A stretch of 64,000 bases of DNA from Bacillus sp. RO1. Lineage in GTDB: Bacteria; Bacillota; Bacilli; Bacillales; Bacillaceae_I. The notes under the pieces were generated by a model. It ran no database searches. It had not been told where the DNA came from and saw only the letters and a program-made list of their open reading frames with translations. Made by a program: the position numbers and the translations under genes. The stretch lies in the NCBI RefSeq assembly GCF_012524115.1, contig NZ_JAAZWB010000088.1, positions 1 to 64,000 on the forward strand. The letters are read 5' to 3'. Positions within the stretch are counted from its first letter, which is position 1. Each line of letters begins with the position of its first letter. Positions 34,436 through 41,709 of the stretch are shown here, piece after piece.

Positions 34436-34447
34436 TGTAATTTATTT

Positions 34448-34963
34448 ATGAAAAAATTGGCATTAGCTGCTTCCTGTATGATAATTCTAACCGTGGGTTG
34501 TTCTAATTCTGAAACGCAAAGAAACAATGCACAACAAAAGGAAGAACAACACCATCATAACGAGAAACCCTCCTTTTTCCAAGGAGATCTTAGGGAAGAA
34601 ACGGCTTCAGTGGAAGTTCTGCCTTCTTTTTTGAAGGACAAGCCAGAAGATATGCAGCTTATCTATTCAGCCGCAGCACAGCACAAGGAAGTTCTTGAAT
34701 ATATTCCGTGTTATTGTGGTTGTGGCACTTCCGCCGGACATAAAAGCAGTTATAATTGCTTTGTGTATGAAAATAAGGAAGACGGTTCTCTTACTTGGGA
34801 TGACCATGGCACAAGATGTGGGGTCTGTTTAGAAATTGCAGCCACTTCTGTCATGGAGTACAGCAAGGGAAAAAGTGTAGAAGAAATAAGACATATGATT
34901 GACGAAGCGTATAAAGAGGGCTATTCAACACCTACGCCAACACCTGAACCAGAGAATGGATAA
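34448..34963 (+). CDS. PCYCGC-motif lipoprotein
   Basis: A 171-residue lipoprotein. The signal peptide ends in lipobox LTVGC (Cys about 18). A His-rich region (EEQHHHNEK) follows, then the family motif YIPCYCGCG with additional downstream cysteines (NCF, RCGVC), so six to seven conserved cysteines that probably bind a metal. The C-terminus ends in a Thr-Pro-Glu run. The family is found in sporulating Firmicutes, with no proven function. GAGGTG precedes the ATG, inside an inverted repeat arm. Confidence 0.9.
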   Translation: MKKLALAASCMIILTVGCSNSETQRNNAQQKEEQHHHNEKPSFFQGDLREETASVEVLPSFLKDKPEDMQLIYSAAAQHKEVLEYIPCYCGCGTSAGHKSSYNCFVYENKEDGSLTWDDHGTRCGVCLEIAATSVMEYSKGKSVEEIRHMIDEAYKEGYSTPTPTPEPENG

Positions 34964-35049
34964 TATAAAAAGAGGCTGGGACAAAAATAAAAAAGCCTAA
35001 TAAAAGACGAACAATTTAGGTGTCATAGGTATTGGCTCTAAATAACGCT

Positions 35050-35169
35050 GTTGATCTCCACAAATGGCTTCGCTTTCCTAGGGGCGGTGCTTGAGCCTCC
35101 TCGCTCCGCTGCGGGGTCTCAAGCTACCGCTATCTCCCTCAGGAGTCTTCGCCTTTTGCTCCAATCAAC
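35050..35169 (+). repeat. GTTGAT...ATCAAC intergenic repeat, complete copy
   Basis: 120 bp from gttgatctcc to gctccaatcaac, with the blocks cttcgctttcc, gcttgagcctcctc, ggggtctcaa, ctccctcaggagtcttcg. Short reading frames across it are artefacts. Confidence 0.8.
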
Positions 35170-35218
35170 AGCTAGTGCAACCCAAAAAATAAATGTATCT
35201 TTTAAACGAAAAAAGACC

Positions 35219-35260
35219 CGAACTAATTTAAGATTTTAAATTAGTTCGAGTTTTATTTAG
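35219..35260 (+). terminator. Terminator-like hairpin inside the TIR-bounded unit
   Basis: Arms cgaactaattta and taaattagttcg (12 bp perfect) with a 6-nt loop, followed by AGTTTTATTT. It could end plus-strand transcripts from the PCYCGC gene. Confidence 0.6.
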
Positions 35261-35284
35261 ACTAAAACACTTTTGTCCCAGCCT

Positions 35285-35671
35285 CTAGTGGGCGATGTGG
35301 GGGAGGATATGGTGTTGTATTTGGTTTTTCCAGGTTTGGTATGCTGGTTTGATATAGGTTTGTAATGCTTCTTTTTCAGGGGCGTTGCTTTGTTCGAAAT
35401 GGCCGATTTGTTCTAGTTCATCCACAAGGTCGCCAAATTGGGCAATAACCTGAAGGGCTTCTTCATTTCTTTCAAAAAGAAGGACAAGATTCACGTGAGC
35501 TTCTGCAATTTTACCGATTGCCTCGTAACTGTCCAGCACGATTTGACGCGTGACAGGGGTGGAGGTGCTACGGTTATCGTCGCTCAAATAGTCAAAAGCT
35601 TCTTCCACCGTCTCAAGCAGAGCATTATATTTCTTTAATAAGTAAAATTCACCTTCAGTCAAATCCGCCAT
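35285..35671 (-). CDS. Conserved hypothetical protein at the end of the fliD-fliS-fliT operon
   Basis: A 128-residue soluble, probably all-helical protein (begins MADLTEGEFYLLKKYNALLE) without a recognised catalytic motif. The ATG at 35671 has AGGTG six bases upstream; a GTG at 35680 overlaps the fliT stop. The gene directly follows fliT and its stop codon lies inside the inverted repeat of the neighbouring unit, so its last residues may have been changed by that insertion. A chaperone-like flagellar role is possible from context only. Confidence 0.75.
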   Translation of the reverse strand: MADLTEGEFYLLKKYNALLETVEEAFDYLSDDNRSTSTPVTRQIVLDSYEAIGKIAEAHVNLVLLFERNEEALQVIAQFGDLVDELEQIGHFEQSNAPEKEALQTYIKPAYQTWKNQIQHHILPHIAH

Positions 35672-35680
35672 CCTGTACAC

Positions 35681-36034
35681 CTAGTTTCTTTTGTCATAAT
35701 ACATTCCGTCTGCTGTCGGAGAGTTGTATGCTTGCCCATATGCCTTGGCAGTCTTTTTGGATTGCTGGATTTGGGCCCACTCTTGCTTTAACTGTTTATG
35801 AAACATTTCAAGCTTCGGGGTGACCTGTTGACTGGCAACCGCCACCTTTTGACCGAGTGCCATTTCTGCTTCTGAAAAAGGTGGAGCAAGCCGTTGAAGC
35901 AAAGAATCTCTGATCTGCAACATTTTATCTATCTCTTCCAAGAAAGCGTCACGGCTCTCTTCGGATGGTAAAGGTCCATCCAGTAACGTCAAAAGGTGAA
36001 TAGTGACTTTATCCAGGCTTTCAATGACGTTCAT
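35681..36034 (-). CDS. fliT: Flagellar export chaperone FliT-like protein
   Basis: A helical protein of about 117 residues, in the position of fliT after fliS. In enterics FliT is the chaperone of the cap protein FliD. The start ATG at 36034 overlaps the fliS stop (TAATG) with AAGGTGG upstream; a longer frame to 36094 lies inside fliS and is rejected. Sequence similarity within FliT is low, so the name rests on size, helical content and gene order. Confidence 0.78.
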   Translation of the reverse strand: MNVIESLDKVTIHLLTLLDGPLPSEESRDAFLEEIDKMLQIRDSLLQRLAPPFSEAEMALGQKVAVASQQVTPKLEMFHKQLKQEWAQIQQSKKTAKAYGQAYNSPTADGMYYDKRN

Positions 36035-36435
36035 TACGCTTGTCCACCTTGAGCAAATGCTTGCTGGCGACTTGATTGAATAACTTGTTTCCATGCATCA
36101 CGAAACTCCATCATATGACTTTCCACTTCGTCCACCATGGAAGGATCATTCTTCAGATTCGCATCAATCAGACGGCGGTTCATATAATCATACATCGTCA
36201 TCATCGATTTCCCCACATCATGACTGGTATCCAAAGTGATCATTAGTTCCTGAACAATTTTCTGCGCCTTGATCAGGTTCGTATTTTTCATTTCAATATT
36301 CTTGTCTTCCATTCCCTTTTTGGCAAGCTTCATAAACTTTATTGCACCATTGTAAAGCATCAACGTCAACTCACCAGGCGTAGCAGTGTTGACGGAATTT
36401 TGCTGGTAGGCTTGGTAGGGGTTCTTCATTGCCAT
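36034..36435 (-). CDS. fliS: Flagellar export chaperone FliS
   Basis: A 133-residue four-helix chaperone that binds the C-terminus of flagellin and prevents its premature polymerisation. The N-terminus NPYQAYQQNSVNTATPGEL and the LMLYNGAIKFM helix are FliS signatures. In B. subtilis FliS also takes part in the FliW-CsrA-flagellin feedback. AAGGAG precedes the ATG. Located between fliD and fliT. Confidence 0.95.
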   Translation of the reverse strand: MAMKNPYQAYQQNSVNTATPGELTLMLYNGAIKFMKLAKKGMEDKNIEMKNTNLIKAQKIVQELMITLDTSHDVGKSMMTMYDYMNRRLIDANLKNDPSMVDEVESHMMEFRDAWKQVIQSSRQQAFAQGGQA

Positions 36436-36454
36436 ATTCGTTCACTCCTTGTTA

Positions 36455-38221
36455 TCAGCCACTGAAAAATTGACTCATTAATTGCGTGGATTGTTGGTTT
36501 GATTGTCCGATTGCTTTTTCCATTGCGGTGAATTGACGCCAATACCGATCTTCTACAGTTTGCATACGACGTTCGAACGCGGAAATGCGTTGATCGACGT
36601 TTAGTAGTTCACGGCCGATGGTAAATTGCTGCGCTGTCCGGGCTGCGTTGCCAGCTCTTGCTTCGATGCCTTTAATAGTAGATTCGGCTGCGTTACGTAG
36701 TTTCCGAGCTATCCCAAGGCCCGTTCCGTTTTCACCATTTGAGGTAAACATTTGCATGACAGAATTAGGATCATTAGCAATGGCAGCCTTTAACTTATCC
36801 TCATCAATGATAAGCTTTCCTTTATCACGGTAATTGGAGCTCGTTGTGATTCCGAGCTGGGCAAGCTGATCATATTGTCCAGTTAAGCCTGAAACAGATT
36901 CATACAAAGCTGATCTCATTTTACCTAGACCAGAAGTTAATATGGAATCATTTCTTAACAGTCCGCTTCTAGCCTTCTCTTCCCACTGTTCAATCTGTTT
37001 TTCAGATAGTGATTCTTTTTCTTCATCGGAAAGAGGTTTATAATCACGATAGATAGGCTCACCTGTTTTAGCATTTATTTTTTCAATCAGTTCATTATAT
37101 TTTGTAATGTAATTTTTCACTGCATCAAACGTTTGGTCCGTATCATTTGCGACGTTGATGACAGCAGATTGTCCTAGCATATCTTCTTTTAAGGTGAATG
37201 TAACACCATTAATGGTAAATGTGTTGGAATTCCTTTCCGTTACAACTCCATTGATCGTTACTGTAGCCGGTGTACCACCCGTTTCTGCAGTCTGATCTAG
37301 GTTCATGACACCAGTTAAAAAATCACCTTCAAATTCAATTTCCTTCCCAGTAGCCGAAGGATTAAAGGAACCTGCTTCCCTTTTGGCAACTACCAACCCA
37401 CCTTTAAATTCATCATAAAAAGCAGTTAGGCCAAGGTTGGAATTGTTGATTTCTTTTACAATATCATCCATGGACTGATCGCCATTAAAAGAGAATGTTT
37501 GCGGTACCGCTTCCCCCGCTTGGTTATATGTTGTGATCTTAAACTCAAAGTCAAATGCAGCAATATTTATTGGCTCTACCGTTACATCCTCCGTAAAGGC
37601 AGATGCAAAAGTGAATTCCCCTGTCTCTTCGTTTAGATAGACTTGATTTCCAACAATGTCACTTACTGAGCTGGTGATGACCTCATAATCAACTAGCGTA
37701 GTTCCGTCTGCCATTCTCACAGTAATAGTATCTAAACTGCTCCCATCCACTTTCCCACCTAAAGTAAATGTAGATTCCGTATTAGCAACAGCAGCGTCTG
37801 TTACCGTTTTCGTCTGAAAGCTCCCGAACTTATCTCGCTGCTCCCACAAACTAGTAGTCACATCTAATTTAGTGGTACTATCCTTCATGGCAGATGAAGT
37901 GGAGGAATTGGTAGCCACTTTTGCAATCTGCACATCCGAAAGTGTATATGAAACATTGGAAGCAGACGAACTTGCGGTAGCTGTAACTTTATCATTTGTA
38001 GAAGTTACGGTCTTCTGCGAGTAAGTCTTCTGCAAGGTCATATCAAAAGACAGATTACGAAAATCGTTCAACAATCTATTCGTCTCGCGATAATCGTCCC
38101 GTTTCCACTCCAACAGTTGCTTCTGCTGTGTCAGTTTATTCATTGGCATACGCTGAGCCTTCATCAAATCACTGACCATCTGATTAATGTCCAACCCACT
38201 CTGAAATCCAGTTAAGCGCAT
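36455..38221 (-). CDS. fliD: Flagellar filament cap protein FliD (HAP2)
   Basis: About 588 residues. The N-terminal coiled-coil domain begins MRLTGFQSGLDINQMVSDLM and the C-terminal coiled coil ends RQFTAMEKAIGQSNQQSTQL; both form the conserved cap core. The middle (about 70-430) is the variable surface-exposed part. It is about 90 residues longer than B. subtilis FliD. The ATG at 38221 has AGGTGG eight bases upstream; GTG codons at 38233/38230 overlap the flaG stop. Confidence 0.95.
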   Translation of the reverse strand: MRLTGFQSGLDINQMVSDLMKAQRMPMNKLTQQKQLLEWKRDDYRETNRLLNDFRNLSFDMTLQKTYSQKTVTSTNDKVTATASSSASNVSYTLSDVQIAKVATNSSTSSAMKDSTTKLDVTTSLWEQRDKFGSFQTKTVTDAAVANTESTFTLGGKVDGSSLDTITVRMADGTTLVDYEVITSSVSDIVGNQVYLNEETGEFTFASAFTEDVTVEPINIAAFDFEFKITTYNQAGEAVPQTFSFNGDQSMDDIVKEINNSNLGLTAFYDEFKGGLVVAKREAGSFNPSATGKEIEFEGDFLTGVMNLDQTAETGGTPATVTINGVVTERNSNTFTINGVTFTLKEDMLGQSAVINVANDTDQTFDAVKNYITKYNELIEKINAKTGEPIYRDYKPLSDEEKESLSEKQIEQWEEKARSGLLRNDSILTSGLGKMRSALYESVSGLTGQYDQLAQLGITTSSNYRDKGKLIIDEDKLKAAIANDPNSVMQMFTSNGENGTGLGIARKLRNAAESTIKGIEARAGNAARTAQQFTIGRELLNVDQRISAFERRMQTVEDRYWRQFTAMEKAIGQSNQQSTQLMSQFFSG

Positions 38222-38233
38222 ATCCTTCACCAC

Positions 38234-38581
38234 CTAAATCTTTTTATCAACAAACAACCCCATATACTCGGTCATCGCTGCATACATATCTAAAAACTTC
38301 TTGGAAGGTATCTCCCGTATAACCTCATCAGTGGCAACATCCACCACCGTCACATAATACTCATTCAACTCATCATGCAACTCAAAACGGACAGACACAT
38401 TCATCGGCTTCATAAAATCGTTCATGCCGTCGACTATCGTTTCCATCTGTTTTCTGCTCTGTTCCGGATGAGTCTGCTTCTTTTCTTTAATTGATTCATC
38501 TACTTTAGTTGAAACTGTTCCTTGTGCTTGCGTTCTAGTTGTGGGATCTAAGCTGCCGCCTCCAATTGGCGAAATGTGCAT
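38234..38581 (-). CDS. flaG: FlaG-family flagellar protein
   Basis: A 115-residue FlaG/YvyC family protein: a disordered N-terminus, then the domain SVRFELHDELNEYYVTVVD, ending VIREIPSKKFLDMYAAMTEY, which is typical. FlaG influences filament length in several bacteria. The ATG has GGAGGGG upstream. First gene of flaG-fliD-fliS-fliT. Confidence 0.93.
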   Translation of the reverse strand: MHISPIGGGSLDPTTRTQAQGTVSTKVDESIKEKKQTHPEQSRKQMETIVDGMNDFMKPMNVSVRFELHDELNEYYVTVVDVATDEVIREIPSKKFLDMYAAMTEYMGLFVDKKI

Positions 38582-38617
38582 ACGGGTCCCCTCCGTGGAA
38601 TGTGTACTCTAGTAGTA

Positions 38618-38625
38618 ATATCGGA
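38618..38625 (-). promoter_or_regulatory. Possible sigma-D -10 element upstream of flaG
   Basis: The minus strand reads TCCGATAT, one mismatch from the sigma-D -10 consensus GCCGATAT, about 37 bp before the flaG start. The expected TAAA 15 bp upstream is not present, so this is tentative. Confidence 0.35.
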
Positions 38626-38692
38626 TGAAATGTAAGTATATAAAGAGGTTTGGGTAAGAAAAAATAATAGAAGAGCAATGGGGGAATAAAAT

Positions 38693-38721
38693 AAGAGACC
38701 CTAGTAATTCTAAGGTCTCTT
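38693..38721 (-). terminator. Terminator of the hag transcript
   Basis: Arms aagagacc and ggtctctt (perfect 8 bp) followed on the minus strand by ATTTTATT. It lies 13 bp after the stop codon of the detached flagellin C-terminal exon, showing that the intron and second tail belong to the hag transcription unit. Confidence 0.75.
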
Positions 38722-38733
38722 TTATGGTGATTA

Positions 38734-38778
38734 TTAACGAAGAAGTTGTAAAACTCCTTGTGGTTGTTGGTTCGCTTG
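38734..38778 (-). other. hag: Second flagellin C-terminal exon downstream of the group I intron
   Basis: 45 bases coding for QANQQPQGVLQLLR and a stop, the standard C-terminus of Bacillus flagellins. It is in the correct phase to be joined to hag after removal of the intron. The intact hag frame already ends in QSNQMPQGVLQLLR, so the gene has two alternative endings. Seven of the fourteen codons differ synonymously between the two. Confidence 0.8.
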
Positions 38779-39129
38779 CTTTGCGACTATGTCTTTCGAT
38801 CATAGAATAGACTATATCTTCATCCTAATTAATAGGAGCTGGGCACTTCGAACAGTTACACTGCCCTACGAGATTCATAGTCATAGCATAATTACCTTAG
38901 ACCGTGTTCTCTAGTCGTTGAACCTTCTCCAGAGTTTCCCCACAGGAGCTTGGCTGCTGATTACCCATTGTTTCATCTTCATCATTTTCAGACCTTTACG
39001 CCTACCGTTTCCAGTTTCGCTTTGGTTGATGAAGCTTTAGGAAGTTCCAGCAATTCACCCAGTTATACTCTAGCTCGTTACCAAGCTAGACGCCCTCCAT
39101 CATTATCTCAAGAGTTGAAGTACTCCTTG
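38779..39129 (-). ncRNA. Group I intron in the flagellin gene, without ORF
   Basis: On the minus strand the four conserved group I core elements occur in order: P AATTGCTGGA (39046-39055), Q AATCAGCAGCCAAG (38949-38962), R GTTCAACGACTAGAG (38909-38923) and S AAGATATAGTC (38810-38820). P7 pairs GACTA of R with TAGTC of S; P2 is CTAGCT...AGCTAG. The likely 3' splice site is after the G complementary to 38779 (AAAG|CAAGCG). The 5' site is either after ATGCCT (end 39130; P1 pairs AUGCCU with GGGCGU) or after GCT (39148), which restores the normal protein. The R and S forms are of the IA type. No homing endonuclease is present. Splicing itself is predicted, not shown. Confidence 0.9.
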
Positions 39130-40203
39130 AGGCATTTGATTGGATTGAGCTAACATCGCTTGTGAAGCTTGTGCAAGAATGGAATTCTTAGTTTGTTCCA
39201 TCATCTCTTTCGCCATGTCAACGTCACGGATACGAGATTCCGCAGCTGTTAGGTTTTCAGAAGATGTGTTTAGGTTGTTAATCGTATGATCTAAACGGTT
39301 TTGGTAAGCCCCAAGTTTAGAACGTTCTTTAGAAACTTCAGTTATAGCATTTTCAATGTTTGTAATCGACGCTTTTGCTGCATCATGGTCAGTTACATCA
39401 ACTTTTCCAGCAGATGCTAAGTCTAAAACACCATCTGTTTTCATATTTCTAATGTTTAAACTTAAGTTTTGATCTTCATTAGCACCTATTTGGAATGTCA
39501 CAGAACCAGAATTAACTACAACATCACCAACTGCAGCATCAGCTGTATATCCCGCATTTGTTTTAATAGAAATTCCAAATTCAGTGAAATTTAAATCTTG
39601 CGCACCATCAGTGTTGGATATTGTCTGAGTTTTAGTACCTGCACTATTTGTAATAGTTAATTCACCAGCAGCACCAGAACTAATTGTGTAAGTATCTGCA
39701 GCAGCACCATTAGTTGTTGCGCTTGCAACACCAGTTACAGCCAACACAGTAGTAGTTGCTGCATCTTGGTCAACAGAACCACCTAAGCCACCATTTAGTA
39801 ACGTTTGTTTGTTAAACTCTGTGGTATTACCAATACGGTCTATTTCATTCTTTAACTCGTTCAATTCTTCTTGAATAGCGTCTCTGTCTTGTCCTACGTT
39901 TGTATCGTTGGCACCTTGTACAGCTAATTCACGCATACGTTGAAGAATAGAGTGAGTTTCATTTAGAGCTCCCTCTGCTGTTTGAATCATAGAAGTAGCG
40001 TCCTGTGAATTCTTAGCAGCCATATCTAGGCCACGAATCTGTCCACGCATTTTTTCAGAGATTGCTAAACCTGCTGCATCGTCTCCAGCTTTGTTAATAC
40101 GTAGTCCAGAAGATAATTTCTCCATGGATTTCATTTGATTGTTAGATGCACTTGCCAATTGACGGTGCGTGTTTAAAGCCGCGATATTGTGATTAATTCT
40201 CAT
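39103..40203 (-). CDS. hag: Flagellin (Hag), complete frame when unspliced
   Basis: A 366-residue flagellin. The N-terminal D0/D1 part starts MRINHNIAALNTHRQLAS and the C-terminal D1/D0 part ends ASQAMLAQSNQMPQGVLQLLR, so the protein is complete without splicing. The central region (about 165-275) is a variable Thr/Ala/Gly-rich insert; the protein is about 60 residues longer than B. subtilis Hag. TCAAGGAGG precedes the ATG. Control: a sigma-D promoter (40278-40304), a CsrA hairpin in the leader, and csrA-fliW next door. A group I intron and a second C-terminal exon follow within the same transcript. Confidence 0.96.
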   Translation of the reverse strand: MRINHNIAALNTHRQLASASNNQMKSMEKLSSGLRINKAGDDAAGLAISEKMRGQIRGLDMAAKNSQDATSMIQTAEGALNETHSILQRMRELAVQGANDTNVGQDRDAIQEELNELKNEIDRIGNTTEFNKQTLLNGGLGGSVDQDAATTTVLAVTGVASATTNGAAADTYTISSGAAGELTITNSAGTKTQTISNTDGAQDLNFTEFGISIKTNAGYTADAAVGDVVVNSGSVTFQIGANEDQNLSLNIRNMKTDGVLDLASAGKVDVTDHDAAKASITNIENAITEVSKERSKLGAYQNRLDHTINNLNTSSENLTAAESRIRDVDMAKEMMEQTKNSILAQASQAMLAQSNQMPQGVLQLLR

Positions 40204-40228
40204 TACATTTTTCCTCCTTGAGTTGTCG

Positions 40229-40254
40229 CCGATTTCACATCCTTGTGTAATCGG
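40229..40254 (-). promoter_or_regulatory. CsrA-binding hairpin in the hag leader
   Basis: The minus strand reads CCGATTACACAAGGATGTGAAATCGG: CCGATT pairs with AATCGG and CAC with GTG, presenting AAGGA/GGA in the loop, the preferred CsrA ligand. A second GGA lies in the ribosome binding site at 40211-40219. Two such sites are how CsrA represses hag in B. subtilis, relieved by FliW. Confidence 0.85.
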
Positions 40255-40277
40255 TGTTGGATTTGCATATAGGTCAA

Positions 40278-40304
40278 AAGTCGGCCGCCTTTTGATTCTA
40301 TTTG
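40278..40304 (-). promoter_or_regulatory. Sigma-D promoter of hag
   Basis: The minus strand reads CAAA (40301-40304), 15 bp, then GCCGACTT (40278-40285), close to TAAA-N15-GCCGATAT. It gives a leader of about 70 nt. Confidence 0.8.
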
Positions 40305-40374
40305 CTTACATGTTTTATATCGACCTGCCTCGACAACTGTTAATAGGGTGAGAGAGAATTTTTTACAAAATGCT

Positions 40375-40602
40375 TTATTTTTTTAGTTGATTACTTAATG
40401 CTTGCAATAGATCTAGAGAGGAGTGGGATGCTGCGTTATTTTCCTCTTGGATGGAAAGGTAGATTTCTTTTCTATGTATCTCGATATGCTTTGGTGCCTG
40501 GATGCCGAGTTTCACCTGATCGCCATTGATGCTGAGGACAGTTATTTCAATCTCATCTCCGATCTTAATTGCTTCGTCTTTCTTGCGAGTTAATACTAGC
40601 AT
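40375..40602 (-). CDS. csrA: Translational regulator CsrA
   Basis: A 75-residue RNA-binding protein that blocks translation of hag. The core [40 protein letters not shown] is standard, including the RNA-contacting Arg in HRKEIY; the C-terminal tail is somewhat extended. It lies 15 bp after fliW and upstream of hag, the arrangement known from B. subtilis, where FliW antagonises CsrA when flagellin is secreted. Confidence 0.96.
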   Translation of the reverse strand: MLVLTRKKDEAIKIGDEIEITVLSINGDQVKLGIQAPKHIEIHRKEIYLSIQEENNAASHSSLDLLQALSNQLKK

Positions 40603-40617
40603 TTGATCTCCTCCTCT

Positions 40618-41055
40618 CTATTTGACTATGGCTTCTGGAAATAGATAGTGCTTCGTTTGATATGGGCTTCCTGTAAGAATGACTTGCTTTCCAAGCTTCC
40701 TTTTCATGTTCACGACAACAGGAGCCTGTAAGTTGGCCGTTGTAAGATGGAACGGGTCTGCCATTGTCAAAACTGAATAGACAGATACATCTTCAGCAGA
40801 ATCCAGTTCGAGAGTTTCTACTGATTGGTTCTCCAAGTTAAAATCATAATCAGGGTAGAATGTGAATGGATTGGTCATGACAAATCCGAGCTCAGGAGTC
40901 TGGACCGATTGTAAAATATAAAACATTCCGTCCTCCGAAAACGGAATAACCGTAAACTCCTTTTCCCCTAAAAAACCCGGTAGGCCATTAGGGAACCTTA
41001 CCACTTCTTCTTTCTGTACCTCTATCAATCCATGATACTTTGTTTCTATTTTCAT
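40618..41055 (-). CDS. fliW: Flagellar assembly factor FliW
   Basis: A 145-residue FliW protein (VVRFPNGLPGFLGEKEF near the N-terminus, then QSVQTPELGFVMTNPF). FliW binds either flagellin or CsrA; freed from flagellin it removes CsrA from the hag leader. It is 12 bp downstream of yviE and 15 bp before csrA. Confidence 0.96.
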   Translation of the reverse strand: MKIETKYHGLIEVQKEEVVRFPNGLPGFLGEKEFTVIPFSEDGMFYILQSVQTPELGFVMTNPFTFYPDYDFNLENQSVETLELDSAEDVSVYSVLTMADPFHLTTANLQAPVVVNMKRKLGKQVILTGSPYQTKHYLFPEAIVK

Positions 41056-41067
41056 CGTTTCACAACC

Positions 41068-41661
41068 TTATATTTTTTGTTCGTAGCCTCCTGTGCCGAC
41101 ATGGCGCAGGTTCTCAAAGTCTATTTGCAGCGATGGATGGTTGGCCAAGCTTACCTGTGCGGAACCTGGCGTGTACTCGTGCACAGGCTTGTTTACCTTA
41201 GCGTCAATAACCGGCTTGCGTTCCTGAACTTGAATATCCACGCTTCCAGGCTCATAATTAATTTTCACACTAAAGTGCGAAGGAATCCAGCCAATATTGA
41301 ACTCTTTCAGTGGACCTTCACTGTTTCGCTTCGCCTGACGAGCAATCGCCCCACCGCCATCCTCAATCCGCATCATTTCATTGCCGTCCTGTGCAACCCG
41401 AGCCAGACCCGCCAACCAATCCTGACGACCAAGCTGTGCCGCTTCCTCAATCCGCCTGTGCACACTCTTTAAATCCATGTCCTCTCTAGCCTGCGTCTGG
41501 TCTATCGTCAACCTCCCAGGCGTCCGCTTCATCGTCAACTCTGCTTTTGGTTGCTCGATACTCAACTCTGCTCTCGGTTGCTCAATCTGCTGCACCGGCT
41601 TCTGAATTTGAAGCTCAGTCTGAGCAAAAGTAGACTGTAACCGAATTTGAGGAAATAGCAT
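41068..41661 (-). CDS. yviE: YviE-family protein (DUF6470)
   Basis: A 197-residue soluble protein with an N-terminal region of Ile/Gln/Pro repeats (QIQKPVQQIEQPRAELSIEQ type) predicted as beta strands. YviE lies between flgL and fliW in B. subtilis and here alike; its function is unknown. Conserved segments are GRQDWLAGLARVAQDG and FNIGWIPSHFSV. Confidence 0.9.
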   Translation of the reverse strand: MLFPQIRLQSTFAQTELQIQKPVQQIEQPRAELSIEQPKAELTMKRTPGRLTIDQTQAREDMDLKSVHRRIEEAAQLGRQDWLAGLARVAQDGNEMMRIEDGGGAIARQAKRNSEGPLKEFNIGWIPSHFSVKINYEPGSVDIQVQERKPVIDAKVNKPVHEYTPGSAQVSLANHPSLQIDFENLRHVGTGGYEQKI

Positions 41662-41709
41662 TCTTATTCACTCCTTTATATGCATTTTAAGGGTTTATAA
41701 AGAAACCTA

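Larger units (their letters stand above)
34971..35286. mobile_element. 316-bp MITE-like unit with perfect 16-bp terminal inverted repeats
   Basis: It begins agaggctgggacaaaa (34971-34986) and ends ttttgtcccagcctct (35271-35286), exact reverse complements. Inside lies a complete GTTGAT-type repeat (35050-35169) and a 12-bp hairpin followed by T-rich DNA (35219-35260). There is no gene. The right end overlaps the stop codon of the last flagellar gene. Target duplication was not evident. Alternatively the outer arms are simply two halves of a long terminator. Confidence 0.55.

Noticed and set aside
38950-39153. 67-residue plus-strand frame over the intron
   Set aside because: It lies antisense to the group I core elements, which explain the sequence conservation; no start signal. 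A homing endonuclease was looked for and not found.
41032-41472. 146-residue plus-strand frame opposite yviE
   Set aside because: Shadow of a conserved flagellar gene without its own translation signals.
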